Below the pieces are notes generated by a model that worked only from the letters and a program-made list of their open reading frames with translations, was not told the DNA's origin and did not search any database. Of a stretch of DNA of 32,266 nucleotides, positions 1 through 8,476 are shown in pieces. The position numbers were made by a program, and so were the translations under genes. Numbering within the stretch: the stretch's first letter is position 1; every line of letters starts with the position of its first letter. Source of the stretch: Schoenoplectus triqueter. Its lineage: Eukaryota > Streptophyta > Magnoliopsida > Poales > Cyperaceae. The DNA is taken from NCBI GenBank assembly GCA_964058805.1, contig CAXKVV010001908.1, forward strand, positions 1 through 32,266. The letters are read 5' to 3'.

Positions 1-360
1 AATAAACCAAAATCAACGTGATAGGGTTTTGTATTCGATACCGTTTAATGGATTAGAGTATGCTCACAAACCGAATTCGGGGGCATAATTTCTCTTATCC
101 ATTACGAAGGTCCAATTTTGAGAGTCCAATCTCGAGGACCCGACTTCGAAGGTTTAATCTTGAATTAAGATATCTTCAACGTCCAATTGTGACATTAAGC
201 ATCATAAATGTTCACGCACGACGTGTCATGAATGCGCATGTACGGTATTAAGTGTCATGATTACTGTCCCGAAGGCGATGGCTGAAACGGCCCAACAGCT
301 ATATGACGCGAAATGAAGCAAGGTCTTATCCCAATATGCCGAGGAGGATTTTTAAAACAC
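1..360. other. Possible degraded Ty3/gypsy LTR-retrotransposon remnant
   Basis: There is no convincing gene here. The stretch around 70-100 (CCGAATTCGGGGGCATAATT) resembles the sequence that in plant Ty3/gypsy elements lies between the end of pol and the 3' LTR. The following 250 bp are less AT-rich than their surroundings, as in many LTRs. No polyprotein motif, primer-binding site or second LTR is visible, so this rests on one remembered motif. Confidence 0.25.
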
Positions 361-374
361 TATTTTACATACAC

Positions 375-426
375 ACTTACACAAAATAGTTAATTGAGAA
401 ACTTACACAAAATAGTTAATAGAGAA
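375..426. repeat. 26-bp tandem duplication
   Basis: Two consecutive copies of a 26-bp unit (ACTTACACAAAATAGTTAAT followed by W-GAGAA) lie at 375-400 and 401-426 and differ at one base. This looks like a small local duplication. No function is suggested. Confidence 0.85.
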
Positions 427-1008
427 GAGTAAAATTTTGTCGAACTATTTTTTTAGTGATCAGAAATATCCATATCACCATAATGTAAATATGAATACCG
501 TGACTCATAATTACTGTTTGCACCCCGAAAAACAGTAGAGCGTTGCGTCCCAGCTGGAAGAGTGGAAGATCTACAAACTCTTCTTTGTATGTCTTTCCAA
601 ATTGTTTTTGGTAAGACTTTTTTTAGTGCTCAGCAAGAGACGTCTGTGTTTTATGAACCATATTTCACTCAAATAGGAAAAAAATTCAACCATATCAGAA
701 AATGTACAAGATAAAAATAAAATTCATTTTTTAACGAATAGTATAGAATATAGGATTAGTGAGGGATTCTCCTGGGATCCGCTTATGTTCTTTAATGTAT
801 ATATTATGTATGCTCTTCAAAATCGGACAGTCCAAAAGAATTAAAGAGTAGCTATATGAATCTCAAAAAAGATCAAACTAATTTTTAGGGTTGGATTTAG
901 AAGAGCAAAATCCTGCGCACAGATTCATTCAAAGAGCAGCAAATTTTATAGCCCGATTATAAGGAAAAAAGTTGAAGGATCCAGACAAATTTCAATTGCA
1001 AATGCAGC
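427..1008. other. Intergenic, no feature recognised
   Basis: AT-rich sequence without a coding exon, tRNA or clear repeat boundary that I can support on either strand. Confidence 0.5.
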
Positions 1009-1505
1009 TGAGTCAACTCATTCTTTTGAATCTATACTTCTATATTATAATAATATATAATTTATAATATATTATATGAATTATATTACAATGAGTTGTG
1101 AAGTACAAACCGTCTTTTACATTTATATTATATCTCTTATTTTTAAATTTAAAATATCGATTAAATTATTCAAAATGATTTCCATACTAAAATATACTTA
1201 AAATTTATATTTCTGAACTTTTTTGAACGATAGAAAAATATTATTATTAAAAAATATTAATTGAATGAATTTTTACTCCTAGAAAAATAATAAATGTAAA
1301 ATTTGATCTCCAAACATATTTTAATATGGAAATCATGTTGAACGGTTAAATTGATTTTTTATATTTAGAAATAAAAAATATTGCACGAAGTATTAAAATA
1401 TTTTGTATTTCATAACTCACTATAGCATAACTCTTAAATTATATATTATTTATATTTTTTAATTGTATACAATACTTTCAAATATAATTCGCTCAATTGT
1501 CTCAG
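1009..1505. mobile_element. Long imperfect inverted repeat, MITE-like
   Basis: The outer ends read CTGAGTCAA (1009) and, inverted, CTGAGACAA (ending at 1505). Several internal blocks match in inverted order: AATAATATATAATTTA near 1055 against 1440, TGAGTTGTGAAGTACAAA near 1092 against 1404-1421, and a block of about 40 bp at 1155-1194 against 1317-1356. The whole segment could fold into a hairpin with diverged arms of about 200 bp. No target duplication is evident and no coding potential was seen. An old non-autonomous DNA transposon is the simplest reading. Confidence 0.5.
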
Positions 1506-1684
1506 AAACATATAAACTGTTATAATTAATAATGGTTGTTGTCATCATCTCTTTAACGTAGAGCTCAATAAATAAAAAATAAAAATATATCTCTATTAAT
1601 TAAATATGGACCGTTTAAATTTTATGCCCGAACCCTGTCATAGAGCATTTATGATAGCAGATGGGATCCCAATTGTCTCTAGAT

Positions 1685-2095
1685 TAGGAGTGTCAATTAT
1701 TGACCCGACTCGACGGGTTAATCTGATTCGATCCGAATCCGACATGACCCGAAAATAAATGGATTAGATATGGGTTTAATTTTTTTGACCCGACCCGACC
1801 TGATTAATTATGTTTTTTGAAGTAATTTTGCGATTTAGTACTAATTAAAACTTAAATATACACTAATTAAGATTAATTATAAATTAATTAATAGTTTATT
1901 ATTTAAAATTATATAAAAATAACTAATAAATAATTAATTATTTTACACAAATCGGATTGGGTTGACCTGTGACCCATCGGGTCGGATACGAGTCTAGATT
2001 TTTTTTATCCGAATTTAATCGGATCAAGCTCGAATCAGATAAAAAAATAAAAAAATAATATAATCCGACCCGACCTGACCCATTGACACATCCTA
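1685..2095. mobile_element. hAT-like non-autonomous element, copy A
   Basis: The left end is TAGGAGTGTCAATTATTGAC. The right end, read inverted, is TAGGATGTGTCAATGGGTCA. TAGGGGTGTCAA-type termini are typical of plant hAT MITEs. The flanks carry an 8-bp target duplication typical of hAT, CTCTAGAT (1677-1684) and CTCTGGGT (2096-2103), which match at six of eight positions. Internally there are many GACCCGACC-type words near both ends and an AT-rich centre. There is no transposase open frame, so the element depends on a transposase encoded elsewhere. Confidence 0.75.
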
Positions 2096-2103
2096 CTCTG
2101 GGT

Positions 2104-2760
2104 TAGTGTTATAAAATCGGGATGGGTCGGGTCGGGTCAGGACGGATTATGGCGGGTCGGCGGGTTTTGGCGGGACGGGTCAACAGGTTTTCATGGGACA
2201 GGTTAGGACGGGTCAATTTTAGGGGGTTTGGCCGCGACCCATCCTAAACCCGTCGGGTCCGACGGGTCGGCGGGTCGGGTCCAAGGGTTGGGCGAGTCGG
2301 GTTGGGAAGGGGACGGATCAGCGGTTTTTTTTTAAAATTAAAAATAACCCAATAAAATTCAAATAAATTCTAAAAAAATCTGAAAATTCAAAAATAATTA
2401 TTAAGAATATTAAGAATATATAACTATAATATATTTTGACAAAAAATATTTTTTTCCGTATTTTCTCTTATTTTCCCGCATTTTTTTTTGAATTTCCCGG
2501 GTTACTGAGTATTGGGTCGGGTTTGCACGAGTTTCTCGGGTCGGGTCGGGGCGGATTATCACGGGTTGGGCAGGGCGGGTCGGGTCGGGATGGGTCTAGC
2601 ATGTGTTTTTTTTTTTTTTTTTTGCCCGCGTCCGTGCTAGACCCGCCGGTTCTAATGGATCACGAGTCTAACGAATTTGAGTACGGATCGGATCGGGACG
2701 GGTCGCGGCCACGGATCAGACGGGTCAAGTCTGATCCGAATGGGTTATTTTAACACTCTA
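2104..2760. mobile_element. hAT-like non-autonomous element, copy B, GC-rich
   Basis: This 657-bp element begins directly after the right target duplication of the preceding element. Its ends are TAGTGTTATAAAAT and, inverted, TAGAGTGTTAAAAT. It is flanked by an identical 8-bp duplication CTCTGGGT at 2096-2103 and 2761-2768. The interior is rich in GGGTCGGGTC words on the plus strand and contains a T18 tract near 2605. The 105-residue open frame at 2436-2753 is low-complexity translation of these words and not a gene. Exact duplications suggest a younger insertion than copy A. Confidence 0.75.
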
Positions 2761-2768
2761 CTCTGGGT

Positions 2769-3282
2769 TGAACTTTGCCTCGTGCTGTTTGATTTCAAAT
2801 CTATCTTCACAATAATTAACGCATAGTCCACCTATTGTTGGGCTCTAGCTCTCTCTTGGGGCCCATCATGAAAAAAATAATAGGCTATTAGTTCATCATC
2901 TTTTGAGATGTAAAGGAACCTGACGAGGAGCCTAAAGTCCATTTAAGTGTGTCTAGAAATTTCCAAAATTATTTTAATTTGTCCCTATTATTTGTGAAAT
3001 TCAATGTACACAAATCTTTATCTTTGATGGCAGTATATATAGCACCGATGTGGATTTAATGCACAAGCATGCACCGAATCCAACAATTATACACTCATCA
3101 TAAATAATGACGAGAAGGTTCATCCATGCAGATTCAATGTTGTGGATATATATCAAAACAATTCAAAATTTAAAATTACAGCAACACATTGCATCCCTAT
3201 CTGTTCCATAAAATGCAACAAGCATTGCACCAAACCTTTTCTAGATACAGTAAAATATATTACCTACCCTTTTAAGCAATCC
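2769..3282. other. Intergenic, no gene seen
   Basis: Unique-looking sequence between the hAT-like pair and a putative promoter. I see no coding exon or RNA gene. Confidence 0.45.
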
Positions 3283-3287
3283 GAGCC

Positions 3288-3295
3288 TATAAAAG
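3288..3295 (+). promoter_or_regulatory. Candidate TATA box
   Basis: TATAAAAG lies about 100 bp upstream of a clean splice donor (AAAT|GTAAGT at 3391). A transcript starting near 3320 would form a short first exon with an ATG at 3369. Whether it belongs to the elongin-like gene downstream is uncertain. Confidence 0.35.
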
Positions 3296-3301
3296 ATGAG
3301 T

Positions 3302-3440
3302 ACTACAAAGCGAAAGGTTCACGCAAGTTACAAGTAGGAATAGAAAGAGAAAACAGCAATTTTTGTGTATGCGTCTTCATTTAAACAAATGTAAGTCTCT
3401 CTGCTATCTTCAGCCAAATATTTCTTCATTTTTCTTTTTT
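3302..3440 (+). repeat. Inverted repeat arm 1 (putative 5' exon plus donor)
   Basis: This segment matches the reverse complement of 5072-5203. Conserved words are CAAGTAGGAATAGAA, ATTTAAACAAAT and TCTCTGCTATCTTC, with small indels between them. It contains a possible first exon ending at 3390 with a consensus donor. The ATG at 3369 opens seven codons and leaves one base. If spliced to 5599 it would continue in frame into the elongin-C-like sequence, but the intron would be 2.2 kb and the acceptor region is weak. Confidence 0.6.
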
Positions 3441-4706
3441 TTTGATAAAATTAAGCATAAGTTTTATTTTGATGACCCTTCTTCTATATAGAAGCTCTCA
3501 TCTTTCTTTGCCTTTACTTTCTTTCTTATTGCTCTAATTATTAAATATATATAACATATTGGGTTAATTTGGATTTTTTCCAAAGAACTACTCACAAACT
3601 AATTTGTCTTTGTATTGCGTACATAAACGAGTCATATCAGTGTGACTTATTCAATCTGTATTTTGATCATTATAGAAGCAACTTAATACCAAATAGTGAG
3701 TTAAATTAAGTTTTCCAGTCTGTAGTTGGGCCAACTAAAAGAGGGTTTTACCATTTAATCATCAATTATTATAATTTAGTAAAAGTACTACTTTGTAAAC
3801 ACCTTCTGTTTTCTTGACACAAAATTGTTGTCATGTCCATACAAAGGTCCATGAGTAAGCTTAATTTGTTGTTAAATTAAAAAATTATTAGCACCAGTAG
3901 CTCTAAAAATATAGCATCGTCCAAAACTGTAGCTATCTTTTATTTTGAATGAGGGTAAGATACATGTTTTTCTTGAATTTTAGTTTATTACTAAAAGAAA
4001 AGGGTATTGCTTCACCTTTTTTTAAACTTCTGATGAAGGTATTTCCTCTGATCCAGCAACTGCACGGACCATGGTTGTTGTTTGTCAGCTCCAAATGCCA
4101 TTTCTTATTACTGTTTTACATGCATATTATAGCAGATAATCAAAGCAGAACTCTTTTTATAAAAATACATAAATAATAAGCAGTTGTTACCAAAATTTAT
4201 ATCGAGTTATAAAGTCCCGCAAACTATCGTTGCGTAAATAACTAATATATGAAGTATTGCATCTTTTTGAAAATACTTTGGCTTATTTAGCATAATTGGT
4301 ATTGAGGTTGTTCCAGTACTGTTATATAATTTTGATTCATTCTTTTCTGAAGGTATTATTCTATCTTTTACCAAGCCTCTCAAGTATATTATATATAAAT
4401 AATGCTTCAAGGAAGAAAAGCAAGTATGCATAGATATAAATGCTTGGAAGAGCCATCTACTGTGACAAACAAAGGTAAAATTTCAGTTGAACTTTTATAA
4501 CTGCTACTTAGTATTTTAAGTACCGGTGGATATAACAATACAGCCAAAGCAAAGGGACCCATTTCAGCTGGACCAAAAAATAGATAGGATGAAATTTATT
4601 TCAATTAAATTTCATTCCTTCAAATAAACAGTGTGTAAAAGATTGAAAACAGAGTAAACTGAAAAACAAAGGTTTGCACTGACACAAAACAAAGGTTTGA
4701 TCCGAC
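3441..4706. other. No exon recognised (possible long 5' intron)
   Basis: AT-rich sequence without recognisable coding exons on either strand. Open frames at 3949-4176 and 4207-4431 have no recognisable motif and no splice context. If the first exon proposed at 3302-3390 is real, this region is intron. Confidence 0.4.
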
Positions 4707-5013
4707 CTGATAAAGGCAAGCGGAAAATGGAAGAGAGCTTGCCATTGTCAGGGCAGCACATTTTCAGGTTTGTACACAATCAGTATTACTGTCTTTACAA
4801 TTTTAATTTTTCTGATTTGAACAAATATATTTTTTTTAATATGAAATAAAGTACAAAATGTTAAAAGACCGACAGCAAAAGGCTGTTTGAGAACAAACTC
4901 TGATATAGAGAAACAGCGACAGACTTATCAGCAAGAAAATGAGGTGTATCGATAACTATCATTTGTTTATCACTAGTAAAGCTTAAAACTGCAATGCTAA
5001 CTGAAAACACACA
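4707..5013 (+). pseudogene. Partial duplicate of the elongin-C-like 3' exons
   Basis: The segment is a diverged direct copy of 6385-7287 in the downstream elongin-like gene. It begins CTGATAAAGGCAAGC, keeps the exon end and donor (TTTTCAG|GTTTGTAC), keeps intron words such as TTTACAATTTTAATTTTTCT, and ends with AACTGCAATGCTAACTGAAA. It lacks the 533-bp element and a further indel present in the other copy. It also lacks the acceptor and the 5' exons, so it cannot encode the protein. It acts as an empty-site reference for the downstream insertion. Confidence 0.75.
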
Positions 5014-5071
5014 AAAAAATGAAATAATGACAACTTATACTTAAATTTATCAGAAGTAAGGAGTATTTCGT

Positions 5072-5203
5072 AAAAAAAAAAGAAAAATTTGGCCGAAGAT
5101 AGCAGAGAAATTTACATTAATTTGTTTAAATCAAGACGGCGTACACAAAAAATTGATGTGTTCTACTTCTATTCCTACTTGCCTGTATATTTTGCTTTGT
5201 AAT
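5072..5203 (-). repeat. Inverted repeat arm 2
   Basis: The reverse complement of this segment matches 3302-3440. Read on the minus strand it keeps the AGGAATAGAA, TTTAAACAAAT and CTCTGCTATCTTC blocks. The donor GT has changed context, so this copy is probably not an exon. If both arms lie in one primary transcript they could pair over about 130 nt. Confidence 0.6.
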
Positions 5204-5600
5204 TTAGTTAATATTTTAAAAATATAACAATATTGCCGAATCAAAGGACACTGCAACAAAACTAAGATTTAATAATACATAATTATTAATGATTTATAGT
5301 TAAACTTTTATTGAAATTGGTTAATTGCATTCTAGAAATATCGGTTAAGTATTTTTTTTGTAATGGTTATCGAGAAATAATTGTTAAAAAAAGTGTCAAA
5401 AGCGTCATAAAGTTAGCAAAGGATTTAGTAACCGTATATGGTAAAGAGTTTAGTAATGGTTTTGCTCTAATAATATGCATTTAATTTTTTAGATCTTCTC
5501 GTCTCTCTCCCAGCAAATTAATGATCTGAGAGAGAGAGCTAGCCAGAGCCCTAGTGGTGCACCAGCACCAAAATTTTCATACATATAGACAGAGATAGAT

Positions 5601-7218
5601 TTGAACAACAAAGAAACTGTGAAGCTGATTAGCAGTGATGGATTTGAGTTTGTTATAGAAAAGAAGGCAGCTATGATTTCAAAAACCATCAGCAATATGC
5701 TCATGAATTCTCCGAGTAAGTGTTGATTTGTGCTATTCCTTTCAGCAAAAAACTAACCAAGTGATATTTACCATTGAATTACTAAGTTTGGCATGCATTT
5801 CGTGGAGCTCTTTTATTGATTTAGTAAAAATTCTGAGGGTTTGAAGCTGATTATCACCTACTTTCCTCCAAAAGAAGTTCATAGTTTTTTAGAATATCTG
5901 AATAAAGGAGTTTTATTGATTTACAGTGCCACGACAGGAGCTGCATTTTCTTGAGATCAGAGGTGTGGTTTTATGGAAGGTTTGCAAGTACTTTTACTGG
6001 AATCTTCAGTACTCTAGGTATGTTCTTTTTTTTTTCATTTTGTATAATTTCATTATTGCAATATGTGATGTGATTTGATTAGTATGAATTTTCTAGATTT
6101 TACTCGGTCTTGAATTTGGCATAGTTAGATTTCTGGTATGAAGATGGACACGTTGAAACAAGCATTGATTATTAAATTAAATTTAAAAAGGTCTTAATGC
6201 GAAATGCCTTCAAAGAATTTTTGTTGTGAAGTCTCATTTGTTTTATTTCATTGGTGTGAGAAACTCATGTTGATTGTATTTGTTGTTCAATAAAATAAAC
6301 TGAATTGCAGTGGGAAAGAGACAGAGTTCCATATAGAGGAAGAGATCATACAAGAGCTGATGATGGCTGCTATCTCAGAGCAATCTGATAAAGGCAAGCG
6401 AAAAATGGAAGAGAGATTGACTTTGCCAGAGCAGCACAATTTCAGGTTTATACACAATCTAAGTTTTTAAAAAACGGAAAGTTTTAACCGTTTCAGCGGT
6501 TTTGGCAAACTCTGGCGTTAAGTTTTTGAGAAAAAACAGATTTAACGGGTTTTCTGTGATTTAACCGTTTTATCTCACGTTAAAACTGTTAATTTTTTTG
6601 TAAAAAAAAACGCATTTAACGACTGATTTTTTTTTGTTTTAAATCTTAATAGTTTGTGACTCTAAAATTTTATTTTCTTTTTATTTTTTGGATGTAAATT
6701 AAGGCCATAATAAAAATAAAAAGTAAATATATCATGTAATAGTTTAATGTAATTTAAGATTTTTAATTTTTAAGTGCTTAATTAATGTTGTGATTGTCAT
6801 TTTTACTTAATTTTATTAATTATTAATTACTAATGATATGATAATGTATTTCTTAGCCTTTTTAAATATCAATTATAGGTAAAAATGATTTATCATTTTT
6901 TAATTTAATGGCCGTATAAAACCGTTAAAACCGTTAACCGTTAACTGATCACCTCACCGTTAAGAGCCGTTAAATATTTTTTAAAAGCTTGACACAATTA
7001 GTATAATTATACATTCAATTATTAGTTTATTACTGCCTTTACAATTTTAATTTTTCTGATTTGAACATATTTTTTAAATAATATCAAATGAAGCACATAA
7101 AAGTTAGAATACTGACTTTGAGCCTTTGATTTTGTTATCCAATTGCAGGCAATTCAAAAATGTACCCGAGAGCAAAAGGCCAACTACTACACTTCAGAGA
7201 TATCAAGCAAGAAGATAA
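5601..7218 (+). CDS. ELC: Elongin-C-like BTB/SKP1-fold protein, start codon lost or displaced
   Basis: Four coding exons join in frame: 5601-5715, 5927-6017, 6311-6445 and 7149-7218, all at GT-AG sites with stop TAA. Exon 1 reads KETVKLISSDGFEFVIEKKA, very close to the elongin-C N-terminus. Exon 2 ends KVCKYFYWNLQYS and exon 3 begins GKETEFHIEEEI then ELMMAA, the conserved elongin-C core. Known elongin C is an adaptor of about 96-112 residues in cullin-RING ubiquitin ligases and the elongin transcription elongation complex. Three things are odd. The reading frame has a stop at 5586 and no ATG before the conserved start (ATA at 5595 stands where ATG would fit; the first ATG is 5673). About seven residues are missing between NML and FLEI. 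The usual C-terminal NYLHT is replaced by about 48 new basic residues from a late exon-3 extension and exon 4. It may be a remodelled paralogue or a young pseudogene. AATAAA occurs at 8061. Confidence 0.6.
6459..6991. mobile_element. 533-bp MITE in the elongin-like gene's third intron
   Basis: The element is flanked by a 7-bp direct repeat ACACAAT (6452-6458 and 6992-6998). The duplicated locus at 4774-4780 has a single ACACAAT with no insert, so the boundaries are supported by an empty site. The ends are CTAAGTTTTTAAAAAACGG and, inverted, CAAGCTTTTAAAAAATATTT, an imperfect terminal repeat. Subterminal CCGTTAAAACCGTTAACCG clusters occur on both sides in opposite orientation. No open frame encodes a transposase. 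A 7-8 bp target duplication would fit hAT, but the family is unassigned. Confidence 0.7.
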
Positions 7219-8476
7219 GGTCACTTGATAAATCTCATTTATTTATTTCTAGTAACACTTTAAAACTGCAATGCTAACTGAAACACATTCAAAGAAGAAA
7301 AAGAAGCACTAACAGACTTGTACCTGTTTCTATGCTTATGTATGCAGAGGAATAGAAGACATACACAACAAACTCCTGATACAGAGAGAAAGAAACAGTA
7401 TATGAATGGATGTTACTTTACTATATGAAGATTATGTCACCAAGTTAAAGTTTCTCGTGGTTGTTATATGTTACTGTAATACGTACTGTATGTATGACTA
7501 TTTGTGTGAAGTGTGAACTAAGTGTAATGCTCTGGCAGTATGAAGTATAGAATAATTTGTGTGTGTAAATATAGTAGTTTGGGACTTCTTTTTTAATGCT
7601 AGAGGTTGTTATGAAGATGCTGATTTAGGCATTGTTGTTTTCTTTCCAAATCCCAAATGCTTCTTTGAAATTGTCGTTTCATTGATTGTTACTTTTTTTT
7701 TTGTGTACAACTCTTCATTAATTGTTTAATAATAGTTTGTATGCAAGGAGATCAAGTTGGAGAAGATTGAGGGAACATCTACTATGTTATCGGTTTCAAC
7801 ATGTTTTTATGTTTTTAGTTGTGACTAATATTTTGAAGTAATTAAGTATCTTATTGACTGATGTAAATAGGAAATAGTAAATTACTATTTTGAGAACCAT
7901 TTTAGTTGAACAAATTCAAGAAGTCAAGAAAGTTTGTTTGTGGAGAACAAAGGAGCGAACAGTGATCAGATGAGGAGTTGGGTAGGCAATTTGAGTTTAA
8001 TTTGGTCCTTTCTCTTAGTTTCGTTGTTTTTCCACAAATGATAATGTAACACATTTGACTAATAAAAGGATGGGAGCATGACTACTGTTTTTTTCCTAAA
8101 AAAAATGCTCAACAAGTCAGATTAATTATTGTAACAATAAGTACAGTTAGAGACATTCGGTTTACCAGCGAGAACTTCGTTTCTTTTTTTTGTTGATTAT
8201 AATTGACTAAAATCAAATTAGAATAACCGTCTACGACCATAACCCTAGCTCTTTCATATACCTAATGCTTAATTACCTCTGGTTTCATCAAGGAAGACTG
8301 CTGATACCCATAACATATTTCTTTGTTATAGATTTTCCCAAATTGATCTCCGGAGAAAAAACAAAGAAAATTTGTTATCCTCCTTGCTATATTCATCAAG
8401 TGATTTTGGCTTGCACATTATACTCCTTTCATCTGAGTTTATTCTTTGTGGAAAAAGAAAAAAAATATATATTCAA
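7219..8476. other. 3' flank of elongin-like gene and intergenic spacer
   Basis: A possible 3' non-coding exon begins after TATGTATGCAG at 7347 and echoes words of the upstream partial duplicate. A polyadenylation-like AATAAA is at 8061-8066. No further gene was recognised before the antiporter. Confidence 0.45.

Noticed and set aside
2436..2753. 105-residue open frame rich in Gly and Ser
   Set aside because: It is the translation of GGGTCGGGTC words and a T tract inside the second hAT-like element, with no domain.
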